Below are positions 16,946-36,689 of a stretch of DNA of 64,000 bases, piece by piece. Below the pieces are notes generated by a model. The model ran no database searches and was not told the DNA's origin. It worked only from the letters and a program-made list of their open reading frames with translations. Each line of letters opens with the position of its first letter. Position 1 is the first letter of the stretch. Origin of the DNA: Trematomus loennbergii (Eukaryota; Chordata; Actinopteri; Perciformes; Nototheniidae); assembly GCA_012861695.1 (NCBI GenBank), contig JAAOOA010000147.1, forward strand, positions 944,510 through 1,008,509, written 5' to 3'. The position numbers and the translations under genes were made by a program.

Positions 16946-17462
16946 GAAAAGTTGACCTCATAGCATTGTTACTACACCAAATAAGATAATAGTACATGTG
17001 TTATATATAACCTTTACATAAGATGTTGTTTGTGAAAAAGTATTTTTGTGACAGACAATGAAATGCACAGTCTGTTTTCCAACTTATTTTGGTGCCAATT
17101 AGACTCAAGAGAGATGTACCTTCTTATTTAAACTCCACTATAAAACTCCAGCTTTGTAAAAATAGACTTCTTTGGGATTTGGGAGGTCAATTTCTTATTT
17201 TAATCCTAAACCTTTTGTAAATCCATAACCATGTTTTACAACTGAGACCCTGAACAGAAGCAATGGGACATTTTGGGCCAGAATCATAACTTTTTCTGTC
17301 AATTTTGGTAAGAAAAGACCAATGTGTCCATATTAAAATACAAAAATATGAGTCATCTGACTATAATCTTGCAGGATTTGAGGTTTAAATGATCTGTACA
17401 TCTATGGATCTACAGTAAAACATGAAACACTGACTGAGACAGAGAGAGAGACAGAAAGAGAG

Positions 17463-17493
<31 letters not shown>

Positions 17494-17609
17494 TGTTTTG
17501 GTGGCTCCAACACAAACGACCAATCGATCAACCCCAGCAGAACCGGACAGCCAGGCCCCCCACCGCCCCCCCCCCCACCCCCGCTGGGTCCGTGCTGCTC
17601 ATGCATCAC

Positions 17610-18300
17610 ACTTTATGAATTCAATTTCAACCCGGGAGAAATTTTCAATTTGAACGCGCGATCATTACGGCGTGGGGGGATAGCGTAAATTGTTTTTGCT
17701 CTATTATGCATTCGGACGCCATCATTTTTCTTTCTAATTACCGAGGTGTCAGAGCGGCCTGTCACCCGGGCGCTGATTTTCAATTTAACTGATCATCATA
17801 CATTCATTTTCCCATTTGATAAATCTGCTATCTAGACGCAGCCCGCCATGCCCGGAATATTAAGCGGCGCGCGGGCGCAGTAATAGGGGGATGTGTATGC
17901 GGCAATGAGCGCGGATCAGCCAGCTAATTTAGCACCTTCCACATTCCCCGTCTCCATCCCCCCCATTGCCAACTCTCAAGAGGAGCCAAGGGAAAAAAAA
18001 CAGCAGAGGAGAGTCCAATGGCTGCCTTAACCTCCAAGAGAGGAGGAATAAGAACCCAGAGCATCAGAGAAATAACGTCCTTACGCAATTTAGAAGCAGG
18101 ATTCATTAACGCTAATTGAGTTCTTCAATACGTGTTATTTTTATTTAATAGAAACAAATTTGCACAATTAATTATAATTTCGAGAAGCTATTATAATATA
18201 ACCCCCTCCACGGCTCCACCCCTCTCTGGCTCTCCATCACCTCCTCTGCTCCGACACGGGCTAAATTAGCAGCTTTTGTCTTCAGGCTTTACAGGCTTTG
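17610..18300. promoter_or_regulatory. candidate conserved non-coding element cluster 3' of uncx
   Basis: Unique sequence with several homeodomain-type cores (TTCTAATTACCGAG, CTAATTGAG, ACAATTAATTATAA) and a GCATTCGG/GCGATCATTACGGCG region. UNCX loci are known for flanking conserved non-coding elements. Conservation itself cannot be seen here. Confidence 0.42.
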
Positions 18301-18989
18301 ATCCGCAGGGCCTGCAGCCAAGAGAGCATCTCACAAACCGTGATATACTCAAACACACTGGGCCTGAAACCTCTGTCAGACAGCTCTGGGCCATTTAGAG
18401 AACATCAAGATCATTTTAAAACTAAAAGCCTGCAAGATCATAGTCAGATGACTCATATTTTTGCACTGAAAGATGGACACATTTGCTTTTTCATCCCAAA
18501 AGTGACAAAACAAGGTTAGGATTCTCGTTGTTTTGGCATGCACACTGCAGCTCCATAGCCAAAACAATACTAAGAGCAGCTAGAATTACATGTAGGCTTA
18601 ATAAAAGTATGTTTCTTAAGCTTATTTGCACTATAACACTATCATATTTTGGATATACCTCTTGAATTGAGTTTAGAGTAATATAGAATCATGTTTTTTT
18701 TTCTTTACTTAGAGGATGCACTTCCCTGAGGCCTTTAATCAAAAGGCAGGTCAAAATGAACATACGAGAATATAAGCTTAGTAAATATGATATTTTACAT
18801 TCTGGTTGAATCTTCCAAGTGCAGATATGTTGCCTCTTATACAATAGAAGCTTATTCTATTATGTCCAAAGTTGTTTTCAAGTCAAATATAGTAGCCCTT
18901 TTATCCCATCGCTATTTCATTATTTGCAAAATCGCCCTTAATCTACTACAAAGCTGATTATAAAAGCTCGTTGTGTCTCCATACACACA

Positions 18990-19560
18990 TATTATAAAAG
19001 CCTTGCTGAAGGGAGATCAGACCCATTTTTTCTAATTAATCGCACTCTTGAAACTAACCGATTATAATAAAGCCAGAATAAAAGTAGAAATTTCACACAG
19101 TGCACGCGGAATGAAGGATTTAATGTGATTGTTTCGGTCGAAGGGGACGTTTCCCGAGGCCTTATGGGAAAATAATGTCCTTATGAATTAAATAATAGGG
19201 TTATTACTTTCATTGATTTTAGCTGTCTGAGAATTTAGTGTTCTGCTTTAACCCATCCTCCTCCTGCTCCTGTCTAATTATTTTCCTATAAGCCCCCCCT
19301 GCTTCCTACAGCGCAAATAGCAGAGTCACTGAGCGAAAATTATGTAAATATTATTAAAGGGACTCAGGCACGGAAATTCATTTTGGGTCGGCGCAGTAAA
19401 GCCCTGTCCCTCGGATCCCCCTCAATTTATTTGCAAATAAAGGCGAGGTGACCGGGAGGGATCAGGGATATTTAGCCGGGCTGTCAACACGGACAGAATT
19501 AATGGTTTTAATAATTGGGATTTGAGTTTCCAGGGAATTGGTGGAGTTTACTCTTCACGA
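18990..19560. promoter_or_regulatory. candidate conserved non-coding element 3' of uncx
   Basis: Unique stretch with CTAATTAATCGCAC, TATTTGCAAATAAAGG (octamer-like palindrome) and AATTAATGGTTTTAATAATT. No coding potential. Confidence 0.42.
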
Positions 19561-19629
19561 GCTAAACACACGCTTTCTTAACGGACGCGCGTTCACGACC
19601 AGACAGTGCACGTGTGAGCACAAACACTT

Positions 19630-21980
19630 AGGAGAGTCCTCTTCTGTCCAAAGCATCCTTAATTCAGCCAATTTCTTATTTATTTGTCTCATAATATCAT
19701 AATAGCTCTAACGTTTTGCTTACTGGCTATTCAAGTATTTGAAAGTAGATTATCCAAAGCCTAGTAACATTGAATTGAAAAGATGAAGCTGTTTCTGAGG
19801 TTTTTTTAAGGTCTACTGTAAGTGACTTTTGTGGGAAAACTCCCTTTTTTCATTCTAAACCTTGGGGGGAAAAACACACCTGTAACATTTAGGAGTCTCT
19901 TATTATTTCTAAAAACATCCTCAATTACTGTAAGCCCCTTTCTTATACTATTATTATTTTTGTTGAGGTAACCATAACTTCTCCAGTATAGGACTCAGAT
20001 GAGGGTGTTGCACTTTTCCTTTTCCTTATACATGTGATATTTTGGTATTGTTGTTTTTTCTTGTTGCTTTGTTAACGGTCAAGTGGGAAATAAGTATTTT
20101 TTGAGTTTCTCTTTGTATCCTATCTACTGTTATGTTTGGCTGTGAATAAGTTTGGCTGCATGTGAAAAAGAAATATGAAGGACAGACCATCTTTTTCTTT
20201 TTAGAAAGGGGCAGGTCATATAAGATTTGTTTCTTCTCCCTGCTCCTTTTCGCTCAATGGTGTGTTTGTAGAGACATGTTTTGTTGGCAATTATTGTACA
20301 TTGGGTTTTGCGTACCATGAGCGGAACAAATAAAAATGAAATGAAATAACAGCTTTTACATTTGGCTGACTGGCCATTCAAGTTGAAGAAGATTGAAGAA
20401 GATTGAACTCATTGTCATTAGTAGTACAGGTACAATGTAACGAAACGGTTTCTCTGCATTTGACCTATAGTGTTAGGAGCAGTGTGGGGAACGGTGCCTT
20501 GCTCAGGGACACCTCGGTCTTTCCGGGACTTGAACTGGTGACCTTCCAGTTGCCAAGCCAAGTCCCTATATGGATTTCTCCACCACCGCCCTTTATAAAT
20601 ATTTGACTTATTATGATTCTCTTATACTTCTCTTAACTTAACAGATTTAGGTGTTTCTGATGTATAAATAAAAAGGATTAAGGTCTAAGTGGCTTAAGAT
20701 ACATGCATGATTTAGGAGGAAAACTCACTTTAATTTGAGTTAAATCTCACAATTCTAAACCTTAAATAAAAACACAACTATACATTTAGCAGAGTTCTCT
20801 TCTCCTGACATCTATTCAAGTATTTTACTTATTTGTATCTAAAACTTCTATTAGCTTATTGTTATTTAATAACTTTTTAGTTTTGACAGGTTATGAAAAT
20901 AGTGTTTGGATTGAGGCTTCAGATTTAAGTGATTTAACAAAATGCATTATTTCCCTTTAGGGGGGGAACTCACTTCATAATTGATTAAATCTCCCACTTT
21001 TTATTCTCACCCTTGGAACAAAAAAAACACACACCTCCACATTCAGGAGTTTAGTCTCCTGATGTCTCTAAACATCTTTAGTTCAGCCACTTTCCAACTT
21101 TATTTAAGTGTGGCTAACTGGCCATTATAAATGCCCTTAAGCTTTTAGCGTTTCTGATCTTTAAATAAATGGATTACGGTCTAAGTGGCTTAAGAAATAT
21201 TTAAGGCTTGAACACCTCTACAATCTAATGAAATCAAGTTGAATATCCACTCCATACTTCTATATAAAGACACTTTAAATGTTCACTTCAAGCATTTGAT
21301 TACATTTGGTGGTCATTTGTGAGGATGTGACCCAGAGGAAATGCATGATTTCACTTTGAAGGAAAACCCACTTCATTTTTTGTTAGATCTCTCACTTTTC
21401 ATTACAAACCTTCAAACACACATCGGCACATTTAGGAGTCTCGTTTCTTATGTCTTTTAACAGCTTTAATTCAGCCAATTTCCCTTTAAAGAAAATCATT
21501 ACACCTGTGAAGTTTGGCTGACTCGCCATTAATCAATTAACTTTGATATTGTTTTGAGAGAAAAATGACTACTTAGTATTTAGGAACAGTGTTTGTCTAT
21601 GCATGAATGATTTCACTTTGGAGGAAAATTCCCTTTATATTGACTTTAATCTCCCACTTTTCACACTTGCCAATTAAGGGGGTTTCCTCTCATGTCTCTA
21701 AACATCCTAAGTTCAACCTCTTTCAACTCACGCTTGACACATTTGAATGTTTTAAGTGTTCATTACTGTGCATTGTCCTGCCAAATAAACGATTAAATAA
21801 ATGTTAAGGAACAGTGTTTAAGTGTGTTTATTTAAAGTGGTTATGGGGAAAACACATGATTTTTGTTGCTAAATCTCCCACTTTTCATTCTATACCTTGA
21901 ATAAAAACACACATCTGCAACATGGGAGTCTCTTCTAAACATCTTTAATTCAGCCACTTCCTCTTTCTTTTATTCAGCCA
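19630..21980. repeat. old tandem array of about 220-400-bp units 3' of uncx
   Basis: At least six units share, in order: CATGATTTCACTTT.GAGGAAAA, AAATCTCCCACTTTTCATTC, a CCTT..AAAAACACAC block, TTTAGGAGTCTC, CATCTTTAATTCAGCCA, GGCTGACTGGCCATT and GGTCTAAGTGGCTTAAG. Anchors for the CTCCCACTTTTCATTC part lie near 19850, 20750, 21000, 21400, 21660 and 21880. A SINE-like insertion at 20392 splits one unit. Confidence 0.8.
20392..20600 (-). mobile_element. tRNA-derived SINE-like repeat
   Basis: On the minus strand it reads GGGACTTGGCTTGGCAACTG then CCAGTTCAAGTCCC (B-box-like) and GAGCAAGGCACCGTTCCCC, a layout common in fish tRNA-derived repeats. Interrupts the 19.6-22.0 kb tandem array. Confidence 0.6.
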
Positions 21981-21999
21981 AAAATTGGTTATAAAAATA

Positions 22000-22366
22000 T
22001 TAATGCAAGCCACTCGCCTCCCCTCCTCTCCCCCTCTCCCTCTCCCTCTCCTATATCTTTATCTGTCTCCCCCTCAGGGACTCACAGTCCTATTAGAACA
22101 AATGACGAGGGGCTCGGGCGCTTTTGTGGAAAAAGGCGCACGGCAGACGGGCGCGCGCCTGTCCTATTATGTGCGACACATGATCAATAGGGCGATAACG
22201 CAGCAACATCAATATAAGCGACAGAACAATGAGGGATATCATCGAACATCTATCTTAATATAGCCGACTACAAGGGCCGTCTGACAACCGAGGCAGCTCA
22301 TGAAAATTCCGCCCCACGAATCTCCCCCATCTCCTCCCCCTCAATAGATATGCGCACACACACTCC

Positions 22367-22397
<31 letters not shown>

Positions 22398-22740
22398 GAT
22401 GCAGCTGGCGCGGCTATTATTTTCCCATTTCAATTTGACACCCTCTGCCTTTCATGCTAATTCTATTATTGTAGGAAGTTTATGTGATTCCGTATCACTA
22501 GAAATCGGTAATGTCTAATAACCCTTTGGGGCTGAAAGGAGGGAGGAGGAGGAGGATGAAGAAAAAAAACTGCCTCCAGAGCCATGGCAGCCAGTGGGAA
22601 AATAATTACTTTCATATCAAAACTCAGCAGGAGGCGCAGGGTCCTTATAGCCCGCAGCCACTAACCTCATTCCAGCTCGGCCTTTCAAATGAATAAATTT
22701 GTTAAAGCAATAAATACAAACAGCCAGACGGACTTGAGCC
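22000..22740. promoter_or_regulatory. candidate conserved non-coding element just 3' of uncx
   Basis: Unique, non-coding, CpG-containing sequence between the tandem array and the uncx 3' UTR, with CATTTCAATTTGACACCC and AGCATTAG-like blocks. Function inferred from position and uniqueness only. Confidence 0.38.
22370..22397. repeat. short (CA)n microsatellite
   Basis: About 28 bp of CA inside the unique, possibly regulatory stretch at 22000-22740. Confidence 0.95.
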
Positions 22741-22869
22741 TCCTATACAGAGAAAAAGGAGGGTTTATCTGCTGTAACACGACAAAACTCCAAGGTTCTG
22801 CCACACAGCAACCCCCACCCCCTTTTCAATATGCTCCTAGAAAAACAGTGATTCAATTTAAACAATAAC

Positions 22870-22875
22870 TTTATT
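22870..22875 (-). other. uncx: candidate polyadenylation signal of uncx (AATAAA)
   Basis: Plus-strand tttatt reads AATAAA on the minus strand about 340 nt after the uncx stop codon. It is the closest canonical signal seen and would give a 3' UTR of about 360 nt. Other signals further downstream cannot be excluded. Confidence 0.45.
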
Positions 22876-23215
22876 TATCAAAAGTGTTTACATATAAATA
22901 TCTCGTTTTTTTTACAATATCTGAGGATTTTCGTTGTGTGTGAGATGTTTATTGTCGCCTAGATTTTAATAGGTCACTAAAAAAAGAGAAAGAACCTGCT
23001 TCTAAAGGCCTACAAATATGAAGACAGCCACTAGCTTCTTAAAAGGGGCGCCATCTGGATTGATCACACGTTATGATTAAAAAATAGATGAGAATTAGGT
23101 CTCCTGATTCCTGATATGTTTTTTTCCGAGTGTCTCAGCAGAGCTTTGGGAATGTTTGAATAGTCTGAGCGGTTGTTCCTGGTCCTTTGTTTATGTTTGC
23201 GCTCCTTGCAAAGTG

Positions 23216-29766
<6,551 letters not shown>

Positions 29767-30300
29767 GCCGAAGTGAAGACGCGGAGAGGAGGGGAGGCAG
29801 TGTGGCTGAACATGCAGTCAGAAGAAAGTGAGGAAGAGGAGGAAGAGGAGGGAAAGAAGGACCGTTTTCCTGCAGCCACGGCACGGTGTGTTCAGGGACC
29901 GGGATATAAAGTGTGTGTGCAGAGACCGGGATGTTAGTGTGTGTGCAGACACCGAGATGTTAGTGTGTGTGAGACCGGGATTTTAGTGTGTGTGAGCAGG
30001 AGCTGTTTCACGTTTACGGTCCAGCCGAGAGATGTCAACCCTGCTCCTTTCTCTCCAATAAGAAACGCTAATCGTCCCGTGACGTCAGAGGCGCGGTTAA
30101 TGGAGAGAAGGCAGAGCACGAGGAATAAAGAGGAAAAGAGAGAGAGGTTTTTTTTTCTTATTCCCGGATCGATGGCTAATTACACCTGGCGTAGTCCTTT
30201 AATTCAGCCCTGTCAAAACAATGAGGCGCGTGGACATTGTCGCGTGATTGATAAGCTCACTCCATTATTTCTCATGGATATCACGTTTATTTAAAGCCTG
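29767..30300 (-). promoter_or_regulatory. uncx: uncx 5' UTR and proximal promoter candidate
   Basis: This unique stretch lies immediately upstream of the uncx ATG. It contains a CRE palindrome TGACGTCA at 30080-30087, a CCAAT pentamer at 30055-30059 and several short direct repeats of a TTAGTGTGTGTG-type unit at about 29930-29995. No TATA box is obvious. The transcription start cannot be placed from sequence alone. Confidence 0.5.
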
Positions 30301-30931
30301 TTTAAGGAAACATGTTTTTTTGTAACCCTCCTGTCGTGTTAGTTTCTCCCTCCTTACTTTGGTGTTCCCGGTCTGTTTGAACTGCTCTTACTTTAACACA
30401 AAAAACATTAGACATCACCACATTTTATTTAACACCCTTTTAAGCTTTAAACAATGTAATAACTGTGAATAGCTGCAGTAAATATACGAAGAATAGACAC
30501 TAAAAATGTTTTCCAAAATTAACGTTTTGTGGATTTGTGGGTGTTACAAAGTTAACTAAACCACTCAAAATGCATTGAAACCAGCAATTGTATATTCTAC
30601 TGTGGATATCATAAGGCGTTGAGGCAATCAAATGTAAAACACTATATTTATTATGATTGATGAAACTAAATTGGTCAGATTTGACCCGAACAAGACAGCA
30701 GGGTTAGACTTTAGGTAAATTAATCTTTCCTTCTCCATTTCTCTTTTCTTACTCATGCGTGCAGTTGCGCTCCCGCAGAGTGTGTGCGTGTGTGTTTTTG
30801 AGTGTGTGTGTAAGTGTTTTACAGGAGCAGTCAGGGCCAGATTGATCAAATAACATCGCCTTTATCATCCCCCCCTTTTTCCTGAGCTGTCACATTGCAT
30901 TTTAGACTACAAGCCTCTCTCCATCTCCCAG

Positions 30932-31107
<176 letters not shown>

Positions 31108-33531
31108 CATATCATTATCTGGATTTTTCACCTGAGCAGCTCACACAGTTTAGTTGTTAATGACGAACAAAGTGGTTTGTAGCAACATGATGTGACGTTT
31201 CCCAGAATCCAATACCTGCATGCATCGTTACAGGACAGGTTTTAAATGCCATTTATTTTTGCATGAGTTTATTAACAGGCTCGTTTTGTACGTTTGAGTT
31301 CACCATTTGTGCATGAACCATTTGCAACTACAGCCTTTTTGCTGATTTCGTCAAACAAGATGATCAAAAATGAAACAAGAGCAATCTAAGAAGCGTTCAT
31401 CATATCAGCCTGATATTGAAATTGCAGCACAATTGCAAACAAACATAAGACAAATGACAATACACCTTTTTTGTAAGCATTACATTAACATTTAGAAGCT
31501 ATTCAATTTCACGCTGGATACTGATTATGATAATTTATGATCATGTAATTGGCAGAACAACATCACATCAAGGTATGCTAGCTTTTCTGAAGCTTTAATT
31601 CAAATCACATGGCAACTATGGGCAAACTCCATATGCTGATGAAGAATATGTGATCTCACATTGCATCACATTTCTTTAGCTGATATCCAAAGAGTGTTAC
31701 AGTAAGCTCAATAAGCAACAAAAAACAAACTAAAAAGCAAGAATCCTGCAAGTACATTAGCTTTCAAACCTGTGTACATGCTACAAATATGATCAAAGAT
31801 ATTGACAATATATCTGAAATAGCTACTATGCATCTTGAGGGAAGATTGTTTTGTCATCTCCTGTCTCTCTAAGGTTAATAAACACATTTTAAACTTGGTT
31901 AGCTAGAGAAACTCAAAATAAATGGATACCCAGTTAATTGCTGCACTAAATTCTGTCCTCCACGTTAAAGCCATTGGCCTCTTCTTCCACCAATCGATGA
32001 CAGTATAGAGCAGTGTACTTTTTAAACCCTAATAAACAGTATTCATTTTTCATGTTGATAAATACCTTTTTTTTATATGCTACACATTATATTATTGATT
32101 TTGGCAATTGATATAGGATTCAACCTGCAGCCGCTTTATTGAATCCATTTCTTTACATTCAATCAGGTAGTTAAAGGTTTGTTATGTGTCTTTTACACAA
32201 AAAAACGACACAAAAATAAGCAAAGTAATTTATCCAGATAATGTTTGCCCTGGTGTTAAATCTTATAGAGAGATGATGACTGTTCACATATACTATAATT
32301 GTGGCAATATTGATATTATATTGGCACATACTGAGATTCACACCATTACTGCATGCTTGGCATTCAGTCTGCACCTTAAAAAGGCCATTTTTTTTTAAAA
32401 AAACTGTACTTAAACACAATTAATACATAAAAACAACTTGGACTACAGTTAAAGGTTTTCAAATATAACATCTCAAAGTCACAAAGGCTTGTTGCAGACC
32501 AGAAAAAACGTCTTATTTCCATTTCAATCACAAGCTCTCTTGGACTTGATTCAAATGAAAATGATGAGGTTTAATTACTTGAGTGCGCTTACACTCAATA
32601 CTGTATCAAACATGGATGTCATACAATACATACTCCATATAATAATAAAGGACAGATAATACAGTAAAAACAGTAAAAACAGGTTCTCTTTCTGTCATGT
32701 ACATGATGGGGTTTCTATTTGGTTACTAAGCTGATCATTTCCTCAGTTTGCCACCATTATCAGTGGCACTTGAGGTTAACGACATCTGAACTCAGGTTTG
32801 TTTTGTACCTCTTCTTTGAATAATGATCTCCTTTTGTATAACACCCTCCACACAATGGACACAAAGCCTTAAATGGCACAGTGGCTAACAAATGGCAATA
32901 GAAAAACACAAATACTGCTAATGGAGTTAGTGTGCCCTGGTGGTATAAAGTCAACCTCCATTATATTGCTCCACCATGTGCAGTTTAGGAAGTCTTTCAA
33001 CCAGCAGTCAGTGTGTGCAGGGCGTTGGTCATACCGAGCAGAACAAGCATGAAATTAGACTTCTTTCTCTCTTTCTCTTTGCCTGCTCTGACTCCCAAAA
33101 TAGACACTCTAATAAAAAAGTATCTGGCATAATAATCTCTGAGAAAGGACACAAAAATCTCGCCTATAGCAAGCAGGGCCAATTTGAAAGACCTTTTAAA
33201 GATAGTGTTGAATAATTTGATCCCGGGTCCAAACATCTTTGCGCCCTCAGGATGGGAAAACTCAAAGACACTGAGTTTCTGTAGGTTTTTTTAAGAAGCT
33301 ATGTAATAACAATTTCAGGGGTAATGCCTTTTTACTTTTGCATCAATCTTGGACATTCTTGTAGGAAACTTAAATCACTAATCCAATTCAAGTTAGAGTA
33401 TACTTTATTGTTAATAAAGAGACAGTATCACTGGATAGAATACTTCTTATCATTTTTATAAATAAACACCTGCTGAAAAACCTTTAGACAGACCATACTG
33501 ATATAATGAACTGTTCATAATACAAAAAATA
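31108..33531. other. gene-free stretch between uncx and ubinuclein, nothing recognised
   Basis: AT-rich, non-coding, with no clear repeat family. Short frames on both strands lack any support. Confidence 0.55.
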
Positions 33532-33663
33532 GTGTGGGAGAGAAACTCCCTCTTTAGGGAACTTTGGGATTTTAGCCTTTGCAGACCATTTACATGCACT
33601 AAAACCTATATAACACACTACAGGAAAGGGGAACCCCAAGAAAGCATAATATGGCCTCTTTAA
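33532..33663 (+). mobile_element. TTAA-type MITE family 1, 3'-end fragment
   Basis: Contains GAGAAACTCCCTCTTTAGGG and AACACACTACAGGAAAGGGG, ending GCATAATATGGCCTCTTTAA. Confidence 0.8.
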
Positions 33664-34011
33664 GTTATTCCATGTGATGAAAATATACATTTTTGTTGGT
33701 TCTCTTTCAGCTAACATTTTACTTTAAACAATGCATTTATTTTTGCAATCACAAACAAAGACATTTGATGCAAACTGAATACAACATGTTGAAATGTTGA
33801 GCAAAAGGGTGTCTGTCTGGGTGTGAAGTAAAAAAATGATTACTCCAATTAAAATGTGAAGTTATCCTATTGAGTTGAGGGTCTTGTCTAATGCAGGGGA
33901 AATGGTGCTCGAATTGAAGTGTGCGTTGGAAAATGAAAGGTTTGGAAATTCACAATCATGGCAGAGGCCAGGAGCAACTGAGTGTCCAGGTGGACATCTT
34001 TGGGGGGAAAA

Positions 34012-34070
34012 ACGGGGGGGGGGGGGGGGGGGAGGGAGGGGGAGAGGGGAGAGGGGGAGAGGGAGATTAT
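34012..34070. repeat. poly-G and GGGAGA-rich tract
   Basis: A G run of about 22 nt followed by GAGGGAGGGGGAGAGGGGAG, a candidate G-quadruplex-forming sequence. Confidence 0.85.
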
Positions 34071-34129
34071 ACATATAAATTGTAAACGGTGTCGCAGGGG
34101 CCAAATCTTGCCCGAGGCGGTGACTGCTT

Positions 34130-34460
34130 CATTTTGTGTTAAATTTCTTGACAGAGAGCCACCCGCGTGCTGGTGAATACTGAATGGTAATCAGAGCTGG
34201 TTGAATAAGTGCCTCCCCCCTCTCTCTTCCATTACTGTGAATTAATTCGACTTTATTTATCCAATTTCTGGAGCTGACAGAATGTTAATTTGAGCTGAGA
34301 TTTCTCTCTGCTGTTCTCCCCGTGACCCTGTAGCCCTGGGATTGGCGTGTTGTAATAACCTAAATCTTTCACCAGAAGCTCCGATAATTGTTACCTTATT
34401 AGCATGTAAATTGTTTAATTAATATTATTATGAAGAACCATATAATCCCTCCGTTACTTG
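34130..34460. promoter_or_regulatory. candidate conserved non-coding element upstream of uncx
   Basis: Unique stretch with GTGAATTAATTCGAC and TTGTTTAATTAATATTATTA; no repeats or coding frame. About 4.4 kb upstream of the uncx ATG. Confidence 0.4.
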
Positions 34461-35291
34461 ACCCTGAGTCCACACATGAGCAGGCTTTCTGCATTTCAAT
34501 GTCTAGTTTTTTTTTTAAATGGACTCTTTAATGTTGGGGCTGTTATAAACCCCTTGTTCCCCAATCTCAGAGCAACTTTGAACGGCTTGAGAGGGGCTTT
34601 TGATGTCCCCCGTCTCTATATCTCTCTTCTGCTCTCCATTCCCTTTTTATTTCTTTGCTGCTCTTTCTGATGTGCATTTATATTGCCATTTTTGAACATC
34701 AAAATCCAACGCCTTCTTGTCATTTGCTCATAAAAGCTTTTTTCTATTTCAAGCCCCCTCCTCTTTCACTTCCCAGCCAAACACATGCAGTGCTCGATGA
34801 AAGCAGCCCTTGACATGAGGTCCTAAGAGACCGCAGCATTTAAATTCGCTTTCTTCCTTCCTCCTCCTTTTTCACCGGGCACGAGTGACATTGTCAGATG
34901 TTAGCTTTAATTAATTTGATAATAAGATGGGCGACTCACACACAAGCCAGGGTTGGGTTGCCTTGCCTCAAGCCTTACTCCCCCCTCTCATCTCTATGCA
35001 GACAACACAACCAAACCCACTTAACCAGAAAAAAAGACTGTGCTGAAGTCTGCCCCAGCTATATGCTCACAGTACTTCAATGCAACACACCTGTATATCC
35101 AGTGATCCGATCCTGGGATAAAACATACTGTACAACAAATCCAAGATGAAAACAACCTGAAGAGGGCGCTCCTGTTAAAAATGTTGCATTTGGCTGTGCT
35201 ATAATGAAAGCAGACATGTTACGTTTTTGAAAACCTACACGTGTGATATTTAGACTAGTGTGTTTAAGAAAGGGATGGGATTTACATTTTC

Positions 35292-35385
35292 TAAGAGGCC
35301 TTATTGTGCTTTTTGGGGGTTTTCCTTTCCTGTAGTGTGTTATATTGGTTTGTGTGCATGTAAATGGTCTGCAAATGGTAAAAGG
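35292..35385 (-). mobile_element. TTAA-type MITE family 1, end fragment
   Basis: AGGCCTTATTGTGCTTTTTG followed by TTCCTTTCCTGTAGTGTGTT and GCATGTAAATGGTCTGCAAA: one terminus only. Confidence 0.7.
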
Positions 35386-35439
35386 CCAAAGTTCTGTTCA
35401 AAGGGAGTTTCTGTCCAATACACTCCCCCCCCTTGCTAG

Positions 35440-35650
35440 GAATTTTTGTACAAACATTCATGGTACCCAGAGGATGGTTCCTAATCATTTTGGTGCTTCC
35501 CTGATTTTTCTCCCCACCATCTGGCCAACGTCAAATGAGGTCCAAGACTCTGGTTTATCATCAAATACATTCCCAACAGTTTGTAGTTTGTGCTTACTGT
35601 TTAGTGCAAATGACCCTTGCCTCACAGAGCTGCTCACAGGGCTGTAGTTT
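35440..35650 (+). repeat. fragment of the same dispersed teleost repeat
   Basis: CATTCATGGTACCCAGAGGA, TTTGGTGCTTCCCTGATTTT and TTACTGTTTAGTGCAAATGA resemble parts of the 8050-8445 repeat but are more decayed. Confidence 0.45.
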
Positions 35651-36689
35651 TGTTAAATTATTTACAGTGTCAGCTATCAGTCATTTACCTGTAATGGCCT
35701 ACACCAGGATATAGGCCCCAGACACTCAATTTGTCATGAGTTAATCTCTTCAAATCAATATATAAATGCAGAAGCTGTAAGTAAAGGGACAAGGTTTTGG
35801 TATCGGTAGTGTTCAAACAAACTTAGGGGAGTGTTTACGTGTTCGGTGTAATGACGTATAACGGCCTCGACAACTTCTGTAGTCCTATTCAGCCACTTGT
35901 TAACAACCATCGTTTTTCAGACACGTAAACTCTTCAAAAATCACCTGTGGGGTCACTGCTGATGTATTTAATGCTGTAGAACAAAATGTGATCCGTCTCT
36001 TAAATGTGTCTCAACCACAGACCTTATTTCCAGCTATTTTCCAAAATCCTATGGAGAAATGCATTGCTTTTTGTCGAAGGAACCGGATGTGGTAACTTCC
36101 GGGTTTTAGGACGCGTCACTGTGGCACTCTAGTGCAACCAGAGTCTCAACAGGAGGAGATTTGGGTTTTAATATGTTCTCCTTCAAGCCCCTCAAAGGCC
36201 TTGTTTAGTATTTTACTTGGTCACCAATTTTTCTTTGCAGTCCAGAAATCTTCAATCATAACCCCACCTCATTCGTATTTAAAGACCACCACTAACTATA
36301 TATAAATGTGTCTGACTCAAAGCTAAACTTGTGACCACCAGTTAGCAAACAAGCTCCCAAAATAAAACCATTTTAAACTGATGCTATTCATCCAATTTCT
36401 CTCCTGGATTAATTTAAGACCGGTTTGTTAGTATTTAGGGTTTAGTTTAGAATATATTTTATTATGGAGCTCATTTTTAACATCACGTTTTCAGACTGTT
36501 CTTCACCTGAGGTTACCTGTCCCGTTGGGGAAACATGCCCTCAACAATCAAATGTAGGTCCTTCATTCACATTGCAGTAAGGACATGGAAACACTGCTGC
36601 TGAACAACATTCTCATTTTGTAGACAACACTAAACTGTGATCATGTATGTTAGTAAGAAATAGAAATCTCCGTTGAGCCACAAAGCCCT
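35650..36689. other. gene-free stretch, nothing recognised
   Basis: No coding or repeat signal seen between the dispersed repeat fragment and the candidate element at 36690. Confidence 0.5.

Noticed and set aside
17400..17490. GA-rich stretch as a GAGA-type regulatory element
   Set aside because: It is an imperfect GAGAGA simple repeat with nothing to separate it from ordinary microsatellite sequence.
29930..30000. TTAGTGTGTGTG short repeats as a telomere-like or functional element
   Set aside because: Four loose copies with a GACCGGGAT spacer in the uncx 5' region; too short and too simple to call beyond local duplication.
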